NCBI GenBank assembly: GCA_030549205.1 | Contig: JAUKTV010000014.1 | Coordinates: forward strand, 496,001 to 560,000 | Source of the DNA: Apiosordaria backusii | Lineage: Eukaryota; Ascomycota; Sordariomycetes; Sordariales; Lasiosphaeriaceae | Length of the DNA stretch: 64,000 bases | Direction of reading: 5' to 3' | Translations under genes and position numbers: made by a program | Shown here: positions 34,961 to 46,936 of the stretch, one piece after another | Layout: each line of letters begins with the position of its first letter | How positions within the stretch are numbered: position 1 is the first letter of the stretch | Notes under the pieces: generated by a model | What the model saw: the letters and a program-made list of their open reading frames with translations, nothing else | What the model was told of the DNA's origin: nothing | Database searches by the model: none

Positions 34961-35119
34961 TTACCGGTAGGTCCCATCCCCGTTTGCAAACCACTTATAT
35001 CCGTGGAAATGGGTCCCGTCTTGCGACCGGTGGGGAAGGTTGACTCCGTTATGTAGAGGATGACCGTGAGGGCGTGTCCCATGCGGCAATCCGGAATAGC
35101 GACGGTTGGAAGAAGACAT
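34961..35119 (-). CDS. Small hypothetical protein (possibly first exon only)
   Basis: From ATG 35119 (context CGACCATGTC) the minus strand encodes 52 residues rich in H, G and aromatic residues (MSSSNRRYSGLPHGTRPHG, HFHGYKWFANGDGTYR). The composition looks like a real protein rather than chance. The final CGGTAAGG overlaps a splice donor (GTAAGG), so translation may continue after an intron. The next frame downstream (34846 onward) is open with coding character, but the joins I tried stop soon after. No family recognised. Confidence 0.4.
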   Translation of the reverse strand: MSSSNRRYSGLPHGTRPHGHPLHNGVNLPHRSQDGTHFHGYKWFANGDGTYR

Positions 35120-36095
35120 GGTCGTAGTTAGTAGCGTAACCTGAAGTCGTGGAAGATATTGGCGATGCTGTATGCGTGGAACTCGTTCAAAAAGCGTCAC
35201 AAAAAGGTGAAGATAACAGTGTGATGGAATGATGCACCAGAGACGAGACTGGAGGAGCAATTCAAGCGGAACGGTTTTGGTGGTCGAGCGTCAAGCAACA
35301 GCATTGCCCGGGTTACTCCTTGCTTTTTCTTGGGCCTTGGTCCTCCTCCTTCAGAGCAATGGAAGCTTCGATTGTTGGTGATCGTGACTACTGGTGAAGC
35401 GCGGGACTGGAAGCTGGAGGTAGCGCCTGCTGAATTGCCCTTAGCATCAACCCACCTCAAGCGATCCCGGCAACTTTGGTAGGCAGGAGCCATCAATCAC
35501 AATGAAATGTGTGGTAACACTGCTCTGTCGTATGTCAGGGACACGACTGCCAAGACAACACTGGCCGGGCCCGGGCCGGAGGAGCAGAACGGCACAGGGC
35601 TTGGCACTCCGTCTGATCCCCGAATGTTGTGACCATTCAAGGAATATCCACACCACCGGGGTATAAACGTGAGTTAAATTAGGTAGCTAGTAGAGTTACC
35701 TCAAAGGCGCACCTGGTAGCTTGTTTCCAGTTTTAGATGATCTCGAACCCATTCAAGGGCTGACATTGAACAATCCGGCCAAAGGGATCTCGCTGACAAG
35801 TGTTGTTCTTGGGCCGGCCGACGGGCCAAACACCCAGCTATCACCCGTCACACCAGTCTCACACCCGCACCATGAAGTAGAGATGACACGGCCCGCCGGC
35901 GTAGCCCGCATATCCACAGACACATCCAAATCCGGGCTCGTTTTGAACCTCGATCGAATTCAGACCCCAGGTTACCAATGTAAAAGTATAAGACGACACA
36001 TCATCACACCTCGGTCATCCCATCTCACTTTCCTCCTCAAACCCAAAAATCGCATCAACTCATCAAACCCAAATCGACCACCCCACCCAATCAAA
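35120..36095. other. Divergent intergenic region
   Basis: Upstream regions of the small minus-strand gene and the Q-rich plus-strand gene. A plus-strand frame upstream of ATG 36096 is open, but the leader composition (CATCACACC, CCCACCCAATCAAA) argues for 5' UTR. Confidence 0.4.
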
Positions 36096-36606
36096 ATGTC
36101 CTTCTTCAAACTTCTCCTCAAGCTCTTCAAGGGCAAGCAAGCCAAAGACGCCAAGAAGAAGAACAAAAACAAGCCTCCCAAGCACCAACAACAATTTGTC
36201 GCCGTCCAACAGCCAGTTCCCATCCAGCAGTCCATCCAAGGCGGCAAAGTAACCTACGTCCAGCCTGTCCAGCAGCAACAGCAATACGTCCAAGTACCCG
36301 TGGTTCAGCAACAGCAGCAGTTTGTCCAGCAGCAACCGCAAGCCTTCAATCCCCAAGCAGCAGCCAACAAAGTCATGGCGCAGCAGATGGCTGGGTACGC
36401 CAACAACATGACGGGGAATAAGATCCCGCAGAAATATGTCAACCAGGGCGCGACTTATGCTGCTGGGTACATGGGTGGGAAACAGCAGGGTAAGCCTCCT
36501 TTATAACCACCTGAATGACGAGGTGAAAAATGATGATACTGACTGAGATTGTGTGATAATAGCTCCGGTCGCCCAAGCTGGCGGTTACTACGCTGTGGCT
36601 GCTTAA
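36096..36606 (+). CDS. Glutamine-rich hypothetical protein, two exons
   Basis: Exons 36096-36489 and 36563-36606 give 145 aa. The intron (GTAAGC to GATAATAG) is phase-correct and replaces an apparent end KPPL by APVAQAGGYYAVAA. The N-terminus is a basic amphipathic stretch (MSFFKLLLKLFKGKQAKDAK, then KKKNKNKPP) that could contact a membrane. The middle is Q/V/P-rich (QPVQQQQQYVQVPVVQQQQ), and the end has short G/Y-rich turns (QGATYAAGYMGGKQQ). Likely disordered and aggregation-prone. No family recognised. Start chosen at an AATCAAAATGTCC context and because the upstream extension has non-coding composition. Confidence 0.7.
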
Positions 36607-36962
36607 GCATGTCACTCCATGGCATGACCCAAAGTGGCACCTATGACTGATGAAAGTGATGATGAGCAATGGCGTTTTTGGGAATTTGTCTTTTTTTCTC
36701 AGTTCAAGCACATAAGGAGATAATGGGGTGATAATACAATCATGATACTACGCCTGGCTTTTGTTCCCATTGAACCTAAGAAAATGTTGGTGTCATGTAT
36801 GAAAGAAAGGCATGGTTTATTTCAACTAGGAGAATTTAAATCGGCAAAAAGATGATGATACCTTAGTATCATAGAAGAGAAACATGCAGCCCGTGCGAGT
36901 TATATAATGATTACATACCACTTCGTAACCATGCATACTACTCCCGATTGCCCCGTCAAAAG
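36607..36962. other. Convergent intergenic region
   Basis: 3' regions of the Q-rich and F-box-like genes. Nothing further seen. Confidence 0.4.
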
Positions 36963-38927
36963 TCACAGCGGCTCGCCCCTGATCAGCATCTGACGAAACA
37001 ACCAGTGACTGATCGGAGGCTCCTTCCCCTCCCTCTGCTCCCTATCCCAATCCTCCAACGATTTACTCAACGTCTCGTCCGATATCTCAGCCCAAAAGTC
37101 AAAGTCGACATCTTCATCGTTGCTTTCCTCCTTCTCGTTTCTTGGCCCGACTTGCGGCATGTCGGACTCCTGTTCAACACGCCTGCACATCATCCGCTGC
37201 GTTTCTTCATACCGCTCATCTCCTAGCACCATGCGCTCCGCGTGCTCCTTCATCCGCTCCTCCTCCCACCTGATAAATCGTTGTAACCCCAGAATCTCAT
37301 CGTAACCGCCATATACAACCGTGTCGGGACTGCTCATGCCGTGGGCCCACCAGGGATACGCCAAATGCGCGTAGAACCTGTGCAGGGGGGCGCTGTTACT
37401 AGTGCTGTCCCGGGCGAGACGGGCAAGGGGGGAGATGATGTCGTCGTAGGCAGCCTCTATCGGCTGCCATCGATCCACCGTCATAGGTCCATCTGGGGGA
37501 TAACCGGGAGGGTCCGCCACGACGACCCGTACGGTGAGGCTGGGCCCGTTGATCCTATCCTTGATGTATTCAACAGTGTTGATCCAATCTTTGATAGCGG
37601 GATGGTTAGCATCGGGCCAGGCGGAGAGCCTGTACGCGGGGAAGGTAAACTCCAGGAAGCGGAGGGAGGCGAGGTTACTAGCAGATAGCCTATCCCGGAG
37701 GAATCTGCTCACAGGAAGGCGGGCATTGGGGTAGCTAGACACCTGCCCCAGAGCTAAGGTTGCACCAGATCGCGTCGGATCGCCAAAGTCGTGGATGATA
37801 AACCGGTTGACCGAGAAAAAGACGTGTTGGGCTTCGTAGTAAAGGCTCCGGCAAACGAGGAAAAGGTGGATTGGGGGCGCCCAGCACCGACAGGTCGAGG
37901 ACACAGCGGTATGCTCGACACTACAGAAGCAGCCGACGAGGTGGTTTTCGTAGGATCGTAGCCAACATTGGTTGAACTGACACCCGTGGTGATGGTCACG
38001 TCGACAGGGAACAAGTATGTCCGAGTTGGGACCCGCTTCGTGAGGGATTGAATATACCGGCCGATCTACCCTGTACGGCCCTCCGTCCCACGACACTTCC
38101 TTGATGGGGGTGACCAAATCAGTAAAGCTCAGGATTCGTAGCCTCAACTCTCGCGGAAGCCTTAGAAAGCGTGAAAAAGGTACTGGTATTGGTGATGGTG
38201 AGGAGCTGTCGGCGGAGGTTGGGACCCCGAGGGCTTTGATGACGGTTTCGCGGGCCAACTGTTGTAAGTGAAGAACTGGCTTTTCTCCGATTCTCACGTG
38301 GCACTCCTTCAGGGGCGGCAACAGGGCAAGCGGCTCGACGGCGAGCCTGGCGGCCTCGCGGTCTTGGTGATCAACATCACACACCAAGAAGAGCGTGAGC
38401 CGGTCCGGGGTTATCTTGGACAAATGCACCGCGACAGACTGCCATTGATCCAGCAAGGCTCTGCTAGAAGCATCCGAGCTGCGCAGGGGCGGTTGGTGAA
38501 TGTTGCGGTGTATCTTGGTGCAATAGTCGTTGGATACAAGGCAGCAATCTTCGACCGAACGTCCTTTGCGTGTCTTGATGTGACAGGCTGTCTGACTACT
38601 GACGACAATCTTGAGATCGCCAAGCGAGGTCAGTGCTGTGGAAGTGAGAGCCAAAAGCGGATCGAAGGGCCCCGTGGCGGAGTAGATGATGAAGCTGTTG
38701 GAAGAGTACAGGAGGGCAGCAACTTCCTGGTAGATGGTGCGGCAGGAGAGCAGGAGCCCGTGGAATTGAGGGTAAACGTCATTGCCATCGGCTTGTTCCC
38801 CATGGGGGGGTCCGTGCAAGTCGAAGATGAACTTTTCCTCGTGACGCCATGGTGCGACGCCGGTGAAGAGGTAGATGCATTGGCGAAGTTCGGGTGAAAG
38901 TCGGAGGATAGGGGATAATTCTGACAT
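36963..38927 (-). CDS. Fungal protein with two F-box-like modules, 654 aa
   Basis: Single exon from ATG 38927. Two similar modules are visible. The first starts LRLSPELRQCIYLFTG near the N-terminus and is followed by LLLSCRTIYQEVAALLYSSN. The second starts FLRLPRELRLRILSFTDL near residue 255 and is followed by LFLVCRSLYYEAQHVFFSVN. Each is an F-box-like helix plus the common fungal CR-x-IY-x-EA-x-x-LFY pattern, suggesting an internal duplication. The middle contains a cysteine/histidine cluster (HHHGCQFNQCW, CFCSVEH, TCRCW). The C-terminus is acidic (EESNDEDVDFDFW). Such proteins are numerous in Sordariomycetes and mostly uncharacterised; a ubiquitin-adaptor role is only an inference. Confidence 0.8.
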   Translation of the reverse strand: MSELSPILRLSPELRQCIYLFTGVAPWRHEEKFIFDLHGPPHGEQADGNDVYPQFHGLLLSCRTIYQEVAALLYSSNSFIIYSATGPFDPLLALTSTALTSLGDLKIVVSSQTACHIKTRKGRSVEDCCLVSNDYCTKIHRNIHQPPLRSSDASSRALLDQWQSVAVHLSKITPDRLTLFLVCDVDHQDREAARLAVEPLALLPPLKECHVRIGEKPVLHLQQLARETVIKALGVPTSADSSSPSPIPVPFSRFLRLPRELRLRILSFTDLVTPIKEVSWDGGPYRVDRPVYSIPHEAGPNSDILVPCRRDHHHGCQFNQCWLRSYENHLVGCFCSVEHTAVSSTCRCWAPPIHLFLVCRSLYYEAQHVFFSVNRFIIHDFGDPTRSGATLALGQVSSYPNARLPVSRFLRDRLSASNLASLRFLEFTFPAYRLSAWPDANHPAIKDWINTVEYIKDRINGPSLTVRVVVADPPGYPPDGPMTVDRWQPIEAAYDDIISPLARLARDSTSNSAPLHRFYAHLAYPWWAHGMSSPDTVVYGGYDEILGLQRFIRWEEERMKEHAERMVLGDERYEETQRMMCRRVEQESDMPQVGPRNEKEESNDEDVDFDFWAEISDETLSKSLEDWDREQREGKEPPISHWLFRQMLIRGEPL

Positions 38928-39969
38928 GGTGATGGCGTTTGCGAAAGAGTGCCCACAAATCGTTAGTGAGCTGTCAACCTGTGTTCCTGGGGGCGACTAG
39001 TGGTCGGTGGTTTGATTCGAAACTACAATCGGAAAGAGAGATGCAGCTGGAAAGAGCCACAGTGATTGGCCGAGAGTGGCTGTCCAAAGACCACCACCAA
39101 CAGCGCCCACCACCACCACCACAACCGCTGCCGCCCCATCCAGACAGCGAGCGCTTCAGTCACCAATACCCCGCTGAAGCAAGTCTCACAGACTCAAATC
39201 CAAACAACGGCTAGTAGTCAGAGCAAACCTCCACCACCGCCTCCAAGGCGGCAGTTATACCGCCCAAGACAACGAAGACGGTTGCTTCGCTTGCGAAGTA
39301 GATGACACGAGACTGTGAGTAGGTAGGTAAGGTAAGGTGGCCGTGAGACTATTACTGAGGGAGTGGGCTCTTTTCATAACAACATGGGGGTGATCGAGGG
39401 GTTGATTATCGGGAAGGTAGGTAAGTAGGTACATGTATGTGGGTTTGGACAAGAGGTGTTTTGTTTGGATCATGATCCTTGTCGTTCTTGAAATGTGGGA
39501 GTTGGCTTGGTTGGGTTTGGAGTTTTGTCTCAGTAATTTATGTCTACCTTGCCTGCTTTGGGACATGGAAATTGACATGAGCGTTTTCATGGTAAAAACA
39601 AGGTAGATAAGGCCGACAATAATAAATCAATAACCGGAATATGAGGAGCGGGGTGTGGCCTGCTGGGTCCCCTACCTACTTCACCTCCACACCCTGTAAC
39701 TGAAACTCAGAATGGTATAATATTTCCCTTGACTCAGATTTACATATTGACGCTTTTTAGACGGCGAAAAAAGCACCTGTAAAAACCCAAAAAGCCTCTC
39801 CAAGGTATCCAATATATGAAACATGACCCAACATCTCCCATCCTCAAACCCATCTTTTGACACATCCATCCTCCCCCCAGACCTTCATCACATCGTAACA
39901 ACCACCCCAGAATAAACTCCCAAAACGCCCTCACCGTCCCACCCCGCTCCATCAACCCAACAGCCATCA
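38928..39969. other. Intergenic region rich in GGTAGGTA motifs
   Basis: No gene seen. Runs of GTAGGTAAGGTAAGG (39310-39340) and GGTAGGTAAGTAGGTA (39416-39432), plus a CACCACCACCACCAC-type run near 39108-39122, give simple-sequence character. Confidence 0.5.
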
Positions 39970-40600
39970 TCAAACAGCATCATCAGCAAAAACCTGATAA
40001 GCAATCACCATAATCCACAACAAAAACACGCCCCCCACCAGCCCAAACGCAAACACCGCCTGCCAGCTCTGGCAAATACTCCTCTGCTCCAACCACGCCA
40101 GCGTCTCGAGCGTCTGCCCCTTTGGCATCGGGCTCGCTCCAAAAACCTGCAGGTTACAATTGCTGCTCACACTACCGTCCGGCCCCCACAGCTGCACGGA
40201 TATCACTATCAGCCCCGTCAACCACAACACGAATAGAATGAACCCGCCAATCATTACGATTGACGGCAACAGCCGGCGCTGGTAGATCAGGTAGAGAAGT
40301 AGTAGGATGAAGAACACTGTTAGGGAGGCGACGGTGATGTAGTAGGGAAAGTACCTACGGGTTGTTAGCAGGGGACATAAGGGGGAGACGAGGGAGGACT
40401 GACCATGGGACAGGCAGCAAAAGGGTATGTTGAATGTCGATAAAGGTAGCGAATACCCCGATGATGGTGCAGGCGCTGATGAGCATGATGAGCATCCAGA
40501 TGTTGAGCTGGACGGCGGGCCAGTGGTACTTGTGCACGCGCGGCTCAATCACGCGGCGGGAGTAGACCAGGGAAGGTTCGGAGGTGAGTACTGAGGCCAT
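39970..40600 (-). CDS. Four-span membrane protein (MARVEL-like), two exons
   Basis: Exons 40404-40600 and 39970-40354 give 193 aa. The intron (GTCAGT to CCGTAG) is in phase, and the join reads LLLPVPW-YFPYYITVASL. Four hydrophobic helices are visible: VQLNIWMLIMLISACTIIG, ITVASLTVFFILLLLYLIY, MIGGFILFVLWLTGLIVIS and AVFAFGLVGGVFLLWIMVI. Their spacing and both termini predicted inside fit the fungal MARVEL-type four-span family, whose members organise membrane domains; the match is by topology rather than a signature motif. A loop with Cys (SSNCNLQV, SICQSW) may form a disulfide. Divergent from nothing nearby; arginase lies further right on the same strand. Confidence 0.75.
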
Positions 40601-41838
40601 TTTGGCGATTGTTTGTAACCGTAGTCAGCTCTTGAGTATGGTGTTGTGGGTTGGGTGGTGGTTTGGTGGTCCATCCACTCGAGGGGTGGTCGTTCAGTCG
40701 TGATTGCACGTTGGTGCAGTTATTTCCTCCAAATCTAATGTCTTCAAATTCCAAGGAAATCCGTGTATCATGCGCTTCTCATTCAACAAACAGTGTCGTT
40801 GCGTCTGTGATTCGTGATGTCGTAACAATTCTTCTCTATTTTCCACAGCGTCCGTCGTTCTGTCTTGAGATTTCCTGTCGCGACAGCCAATGCCCCCTGC
40901 CTTTCCGTCTGCTTCCAACCTCCAATTCCTGGCCCAATGGTTCTTCCCAAGGGGGCGAGCAGAAAAAGAGTTTGACGGTGTCTCAATGACCTGCCACTCA
41001 CGTCTGGTGACTCCTCGTCGATCGGTGGCAGGCTGACCGGCCGGTGGAGAATTCGGGGCCGTGAGTCCGTGACGAGCTGATTCGGATCGCACGGGCTGGT
41101 GGAGCTGTCGCAAAGTGCCGGTGGCTGGGAGTGCCGCTTGATCGTTCGCTCGTTCGATACTGACGGACAGAGGTCGATCACGGTGGAGAGCAGTGGAAGA
41201 GCAAAAGAATGCGACTGCGTTGCGACAAAATGCGATGCGACAATTGCCCAGCGGCACTGCTTCCTCCTGCTTGGGCCTGTTCGATATTATCCCACCGTGC
41301 CGCGCAACCAACGCGCTTTCCTCACGAGAATCGGAAGTGGTCTTGGCGCCCTTATCGATTGCCGCTGTGCCAGTTGGTTGGTTCGTGCCTGGCCGCGGGG
41401 AAGCAGGGGTTGTTTTGCAAGTTCGAGGTGAAGTTGAAGCTTAAATCACAAAGCTGGACGGGTAGAATGGTGAAATAACGTATGTCAGGCACAATTGGGT
41501 CTCAATTTCATCAGACATATCGGCCGCTGGCGATGCATGTCTGAGTTTTCTCTCGTGATAGGACGAGCTCTCCATGTTCCTGGCGGCAGTGACTCTCTGG
41601 ACGCGGGGTGGTGGGGCAGCGTGGCACTGGCCCAGCCACCCGTTTCTATCCCAAGGCTGTTGCTAAAAATGCACATTTAGGGATACATTCTATCAAATGA
41701 TGCCGTTACGAAACACTAGAGACCAAACTGCATGCTCCTACCCAGACCACAATACAGGAAATGATATCTACTCATGACGCCGCCATGCCATTGAGGCGCG
41801 CTGCCGTCTATCGAATGATCAAAACTTGCAAAACAGGC
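40601..41838. other. Intergenic region
   Basis: Upstream of the four-span gene and 3' of arginase. Several overlapping open frames on both strands lack coding character; I call none. Confidence 0.4.
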
Positions 41839-43077
41839 TTAAAGAAGAGACTCTCCAAGCGCGCACCGAACGAGGGAGCAGCCGGCTCTAACGGTCTCAT
41901 GAGCCCCGATATCGTTGGCGGGCGCCAAGCTGGGGTTGACCTCGACCAAGTCAACAGCCACCAGACTCCCCGTCTCGTGCACACACTCGCAGATGTAATC
42001 ACCCTCGCGCAGCGTCAGACCTCCACGAACAGGCGTGCCGGTCGATGGCGCCCACATGGGGTCCAGCGCATCGACGTCAAACGACAAATGGATCGGGGTA
42101 TCGCTACCAATGTGGCCAAGCGCCATCTCCATAACCCTCCCAATACCGTGCCTGTATATCTTGTCAGCTTCGCCATCAACACCGCCAAGAACAGCAGGAA
42201 AACGTACCTGTCAATGTCAAACATGCTGAACGCCTTGATGCCGTTGTCCCTGAGAATCTTCTTCTCGCCCGCATCAACATCCCTCAAGCCAATGTACACA
42301 ATCTTCTTGACACTGATCCTGTTTTCGTCCTTCATCCACCCAAAAACATCCTCCTTCTCCTCCTTTGCCAACCCAGTCAAGAAGCTAACCGGCATACCAT
42401 GGATATTTCCACTGCCGCTCGTCTCAGGGGTGTTGATATCAGCGTGCGCATCCACCCAGATAACAGCAATCTCCCTGCCGAGCCTTTCCCTGATAGCCTT
42501 GGCGGAACCGCCAATGGTGCCAATGGCAATGCTGTGATCACCACCCAACGTCAACACCAGTCTCCCCTCCTTGGCCTGGTTGTACACCTGGTCGGCAATC
42601 TTTCTCGTCACGGCCGAGACGGCGCGGGGGTTCTTCATGCCGCGGTAGTCGGAGTCCTCCTTGGGGACGAGGTCAGTGTAGAGGTGCACTGTGTCATGGC
42701 CGTGGAGGTTGTAACCGAGCTCGTCGCGGATCTGAGTGAGGAGGCCGGCTTCGATGAGCGCTGATGGGGCGGCGTCGACGCCGGGTTTGCACTGTGATTC
42801 CCAGTGTCAGTTCTGGTAACACTCTCGCAAGAATACCTCTAAAACATACCTGACCCCCCGAGAAGCCGACGGCTACCACCCCGAGATCTTCGGGGTGGCT
42901 GAGGAACTTGCTCTCGATCAACGAGGTGTTCATGATGCTTCTGCCGAAAGTGCGAGAGCCAACGCTTGAGGTAGGAGTGTTCGGAAGAGTAGTAGTAGTA
43001 ACTGTAGCAGATGCGCTGGTCGACTTTGTTGGTGGCAGCGCAATGTCTACAATGTCGTTGAGGCGGGAGGGTGCCAT
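41839..43077 (-). CDS. Arginase, three exons
   Basis: Exons 42850-43077, 42208-42791 and 41839-42151 give 374 aa; introns GTATGT/CACAG and GTACGT/ATACAG are both in phase. Arginase hydrolyses L-arginine to ornithine and urea with a binuclear manganese centre. All metal-binding signatures are intact: GGDHS (residues 159-163), DAHAD (190-194), HGMP and SFDVDALDP (294-302). GTPVRGGL follows as expected. The first 48 residues (S/T/P-rich) extend beyond the usual start; a second ATG (FGRSIMNTSL, about residue 49) would give a protein of normal arginase length. Neurospora makes two arginase forms from one gene, so alternative starts are plausible here. It shares no obvious pathway with its neighbours. 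Confidence 0.95.
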
Positions 43078-44928
43078 TGGTTCTTATGCCGATAAGGCGT
43101 CTCGGTTGCTGTCGGCGTCGCTAGGGTGGGTAACCTGCAGGTGTGCAGCGATGCCGTGCGATCTAGATCTAGCGCTGTCAATGCTTTGTTTATGCAGCTA
43201 AGGTCCCAAAAGGAAAGACGAAGAGATTTGGAGATCACCAGGAGGGACACCACTTGGTTATCAACAGGGACAGCCACGCTTTGACATGTCAGACAACAGT
43301 TGCCGCCGGCCGGAATCGCAAACATGGAGGACCACATGCGCAGTGACGATGTGCCGCCAGCCCGCCAAGACCAAACTTGGAGGGTGAGACGGCAGCCCAC
43401 CACAGCATCGCGGCTGATCATAGCAGGTGGCATCTGCTTCCACGCTGTGGGGAGGCATATCAAATGCCTCTTTTGGACTTGCTCCTGATTTCCACGACAC
43501 GATCACCGCTGCGCGCCTCGAGGCTGCAACTCTGCCGCCCTGTCGCCCTGCCGCAATCAAGATTCCATGTGCCAATGTACCAACAATCGCATGTGCGAGG
43601 AGGCCGAAACACGGAGACTGGAAGCAAAACAACATACCTTTTGGAAGTGCTGGGCTGAGCCACAAGAATCCTCGGGGCCTTCTCGGGAAGATGTCGTTGC
43701 CGTGATAAACAGGTGTGTTGCACAGTTCAAATTCCACTCAAGAGGAAGGGGCTTCGTAATAACCGTTATCTGATGCTAATAAAAAGATGACCAGAGCAAG
43801 CCACCTCCCTCACCGAACATCGACGCCGTTCCGCCTATTTATACTCCGTAGTCGGCCCTATCTTCCCCCTTTCCCTCATCATGCCTTGCCCTCAAGGTTC
43901 ATCATATCCACTGCAAATCCATGATGCCTGTAATTGACTCACCTTCCTGCAGTTTCCTTCCTCATTATCACCTCTCCAGCTCGCTCCAGCATGGAAGAAA
44001 AAAACTTCAACCAAAATGGAGTAAATAATCCCACCTCGTGCTGGGGCGTCTCGGACAGGACTGCCGTTAAGTTATAAGTGCCCTTTCCGTAAATTCAGTT
44101 AACGGCAGGACCCAAGACATCCCGGATGAAGATCCCTGGAAGTCGGCGGATACCACCGGCTCTTACGGGGGTGACCATTACCAGACACTCCACAACGTCG
44201 TTTCCTTCCAGAAACAGACTGACCATCAAACAACGCTGCGATCACCGGTTTCTTTTGCGTAAACTCTTAGGTAAGAATTCCCGGATCTCGTGGTCCGGTT
44301 TTGTGTGTCCTTGAAACTGGAGTTACCAAGTCGTCATCACGGGGTCAGTCCGAGAGATGACACCGCCTATTGCTGTCAAGGTCAAGTGATCGGAGCCGAA
44401 CTGTCCTCGCTTCGGAGATAAGATTGGCAGTGTCTGCTGGACGGAATATTCCGCATCACCTTCAGTCGCATCGCTGACACAAGATTCATCTCTCTGAAGA
44501 GATAACAGTTATCTTGTTGCGATATAAGAAAATTGTATGTAGATAGAAGATATAATAAACACTTGGTATCTCAACGGCAGTGACGCACACAGACAAACCC
44601 CAAACTTCCTTGATCGATTCAATGCGTCGCCCAGCCTTCCAGAAGACATGCCAAGCATCAGAATCCCACTGATTGATAAACCAGCAGCAGGCGTCCCCTG
44701 TCAAAATAGCTTCACGGTCCACAAATGCTCGCTCAACACTTTTTTGCCCGCTTGTCGATGAAATCTGACCACCAAAACTCCAACAGCTTTCTGCAACGAA
44801 GAATCACCAAAGCAAAAAGGGATAGCAAGTATGAACAAAAAAAGAAGGTGATAATTATACAGCCATATTTGAACGCAACAAAGAACCGGAATCATTAACC
44901 ATCCCTCCCTCACAGTCCAAAAAACACC
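43078..44928. other. Long intergenic region 5' of arginase
   Basis: No gene supported. Open frames on the minus strand (43261-43737, 44486-44913) have no ATG in good context and no recognisable domain. It includes the arginase promoter. Confidence 0.45.
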
Positions 44929-45014
44929 TCAAGCCTCCCCAGCTGCACTCCCCACAACACCATCCTCCTCCGAATCCTTCACAAGATCATTATCCCTCAC
45001 CACCTCATCCCCCT

Positions 45015-46936
45015 TCACCTCCCCAAGCAAATCCCCAACCCACCCCATCTCCCCCTCCTCGGATCACTCACCCTCGCATACTCCAACAACAACCTCAACA
45101 CATACACCTGCATATCCTCCTTCCTCAGCACCCTCGCCGCCCACTCCCTCCCCTCCATCGCAATCTTTTTCGCTTGCTCATCCCTCCCTTTACTCTTCTC
45201 CGTCCCATCCCCCAGGAAATACTCCATAATCCCATACCAATCCCCAAACCTGCTATCCATCGGCACAAAGTGCTTCCAAGCCACCAGCCTCGAATCATGC
45301 CACTCCCTCCACAGCGTCGCCTTGATCGGCAAGCTCGTGCTCCTCAGAAAACCCAAATACCTCCCACTAAACGAATTCCCATCAATATCCGGCAGATACT
45401 TGTTCTGAAACTGCTCCGCCATCGGCATCCCCTTTGTAATCTCAAAGTGCTCATCCGTATAGTTGCACCGCGCATGCTGGCCCTTATACCCGCACATCAA
45501 GTCGATAAACTGCACGTCCGACCACTGGCTCACCCACTCCCCCAGCTTCCCCTTTTTCTGCGCTTTCAAATCATACGCCTTGGGTGGCAACGCAAAGTTC
45601 ACCGGCTCCAGCTTCTTCTCTTCCGCCAGTGTAATCTTTGACCCGTTATTCATCGCCACAAATCGGTGCCTCTGGAAGCTCCTCCAGTTATCCTCCTTGT
45701 TTTTTCCTCCCGTGGCCACCCCGCGCCAGATGACGCTGTCTTGTTTTTCTGCCCAGGGGATATCCGCTCCTTGGGAACCCATGAACCGCTCTTCCTCGTT
45801 CCAGTACATGGGTGCGGGGAGGAGGATCTCGTTGTTGACGGCGAGTTTGGAGCCGCCAAACATGGGAAACAAGGTCTTGGTTGCGGACACAGACAAGGGC
45901 TCCACAAAGACGCCTTCGAGGGCTTGGAGGTCGGATTGGTGGCAAAAGTCGGTCGAGAGAGTATAATTGGAGACGTAGCCCTCCGTCATGTGCGGGAGGG
46001 CAAACGAGGATTTGATCAGCGGGGTGCGGTTGAAGTCTGTGATGACAGGGGATTGCCTCGCGAGGGAGGTAGGCGGGCACCCGCGGCGGGCGATGAGCCA
46101 GTAGTGTTCTGTTTAGCAACTCTGTCAGCTCCCCATTCTCGCTTTCAACTCCAACAAACAATCTTCGCAAAAAAAAAAGAAGAAAAAAAAAAAAGAAAAG
46201 ACTTACTCTCCCCCTCCCAAACCTTCTTCGGCGTTTGAAAATCCTTCTCCGGCCCCTCCCCCGGCTTCCCCAACCTCTCAAACTCACTCGCCACCTCCCC
46301 CGGCGCCACCATCTTCTTCTCCTGTCCCGCCTTGGTCACCAACTCATCAATCTCCTCCCACGGCACCACCAACCTCGGCTCATCCATCGCATTCAACGCA
46401 ATATCCATATCCGGCAGCAACCCCTCCACAGTCCCAATCATCTTCAACCAAATCTTCGTCCAAAACCAATCACTCCCACTGCTCGCCTTCCCATCCCTGA
46501 CTTCAATCCTCATCTCAAAATCCCACGCATCCTTCCGTATCCTCTGCGCCTCCAGCGCCCAGAAAGGCTCCAAATCGTGATAGATCTGATCCCAAAAGTC
46601 CTCCACAATCACCGCGTTCTTCTCTTGCGCAAACTTGAACCATTTATCAAACCCCGGTGGGGGGTGCCGGCCTCTTCGTTGCCTATAAGCAGCGGCGGCT
46701 TCGGAGATGGTTTTACTTTCTCTTGATATCTTTGACGCGAATTCCTTTTCTGCGTTGGCGATGAGGTAGTCGATAGGATGTTTCTGTGTTCCCAGCCCAG
46801 CCCAAGGGCGGGGGAATTTCTGCACGGTGGCAAACTCCGAGCCTGGCTGCCCGGTCAAGACGTAGAACACGCAGAGGATCAGCGCCGCGGGGACGAGGTA
46901 GCGGAGGAAGGCGGAGGGGCGGCGGGGAAAGGCCAT
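45015..46936 (-). CDS. GT90/CAP10-type glycosyltransferase, two exons
   Basis: Exons 46207-46936 and 45015-46108 give 607 aa; the intron (GTAAGT to CTAAACAG) contains an A/T homopolymer and is in phase (EGE-K-HYWLIARRGCPP). ATG 46936 is chosen over 47053 for its strong context (ATTCAAAATGGCC) and because it puts a signal anchor (LRYLVPAALILCVFYVLTG, residues about 11-29) at the N-terminus, giving a type II Golgi-style enzyme. The catalytic half has CAP10-like elements: DSVIWRGVATGGKNK, KYLPDIDGNSFSGRYLGFL, LPIKATLWREWHDSRLVAWKH. CAP10 relatives transfer sugars such as xylose to capsule or cell-wall glycans. The C-terminus looks frameshifted at a five-base C run (45051-45055): one extra base would continue as GEMGWVGDLLGEVKGDE and end at 44929. 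Confidence 0.85.

Noticed and set aside
35721..36095. N-terminal extension of the Q-rich protein
   Set aside because: Composition is leader-like and the ATG at 36096 has a strong context.
43261..43737. 158-codon minus-strand open frame upstream of arginase
   Set aside because: No domain, cysteine-rich random-looking composition and overlapping open frames on the other strand.
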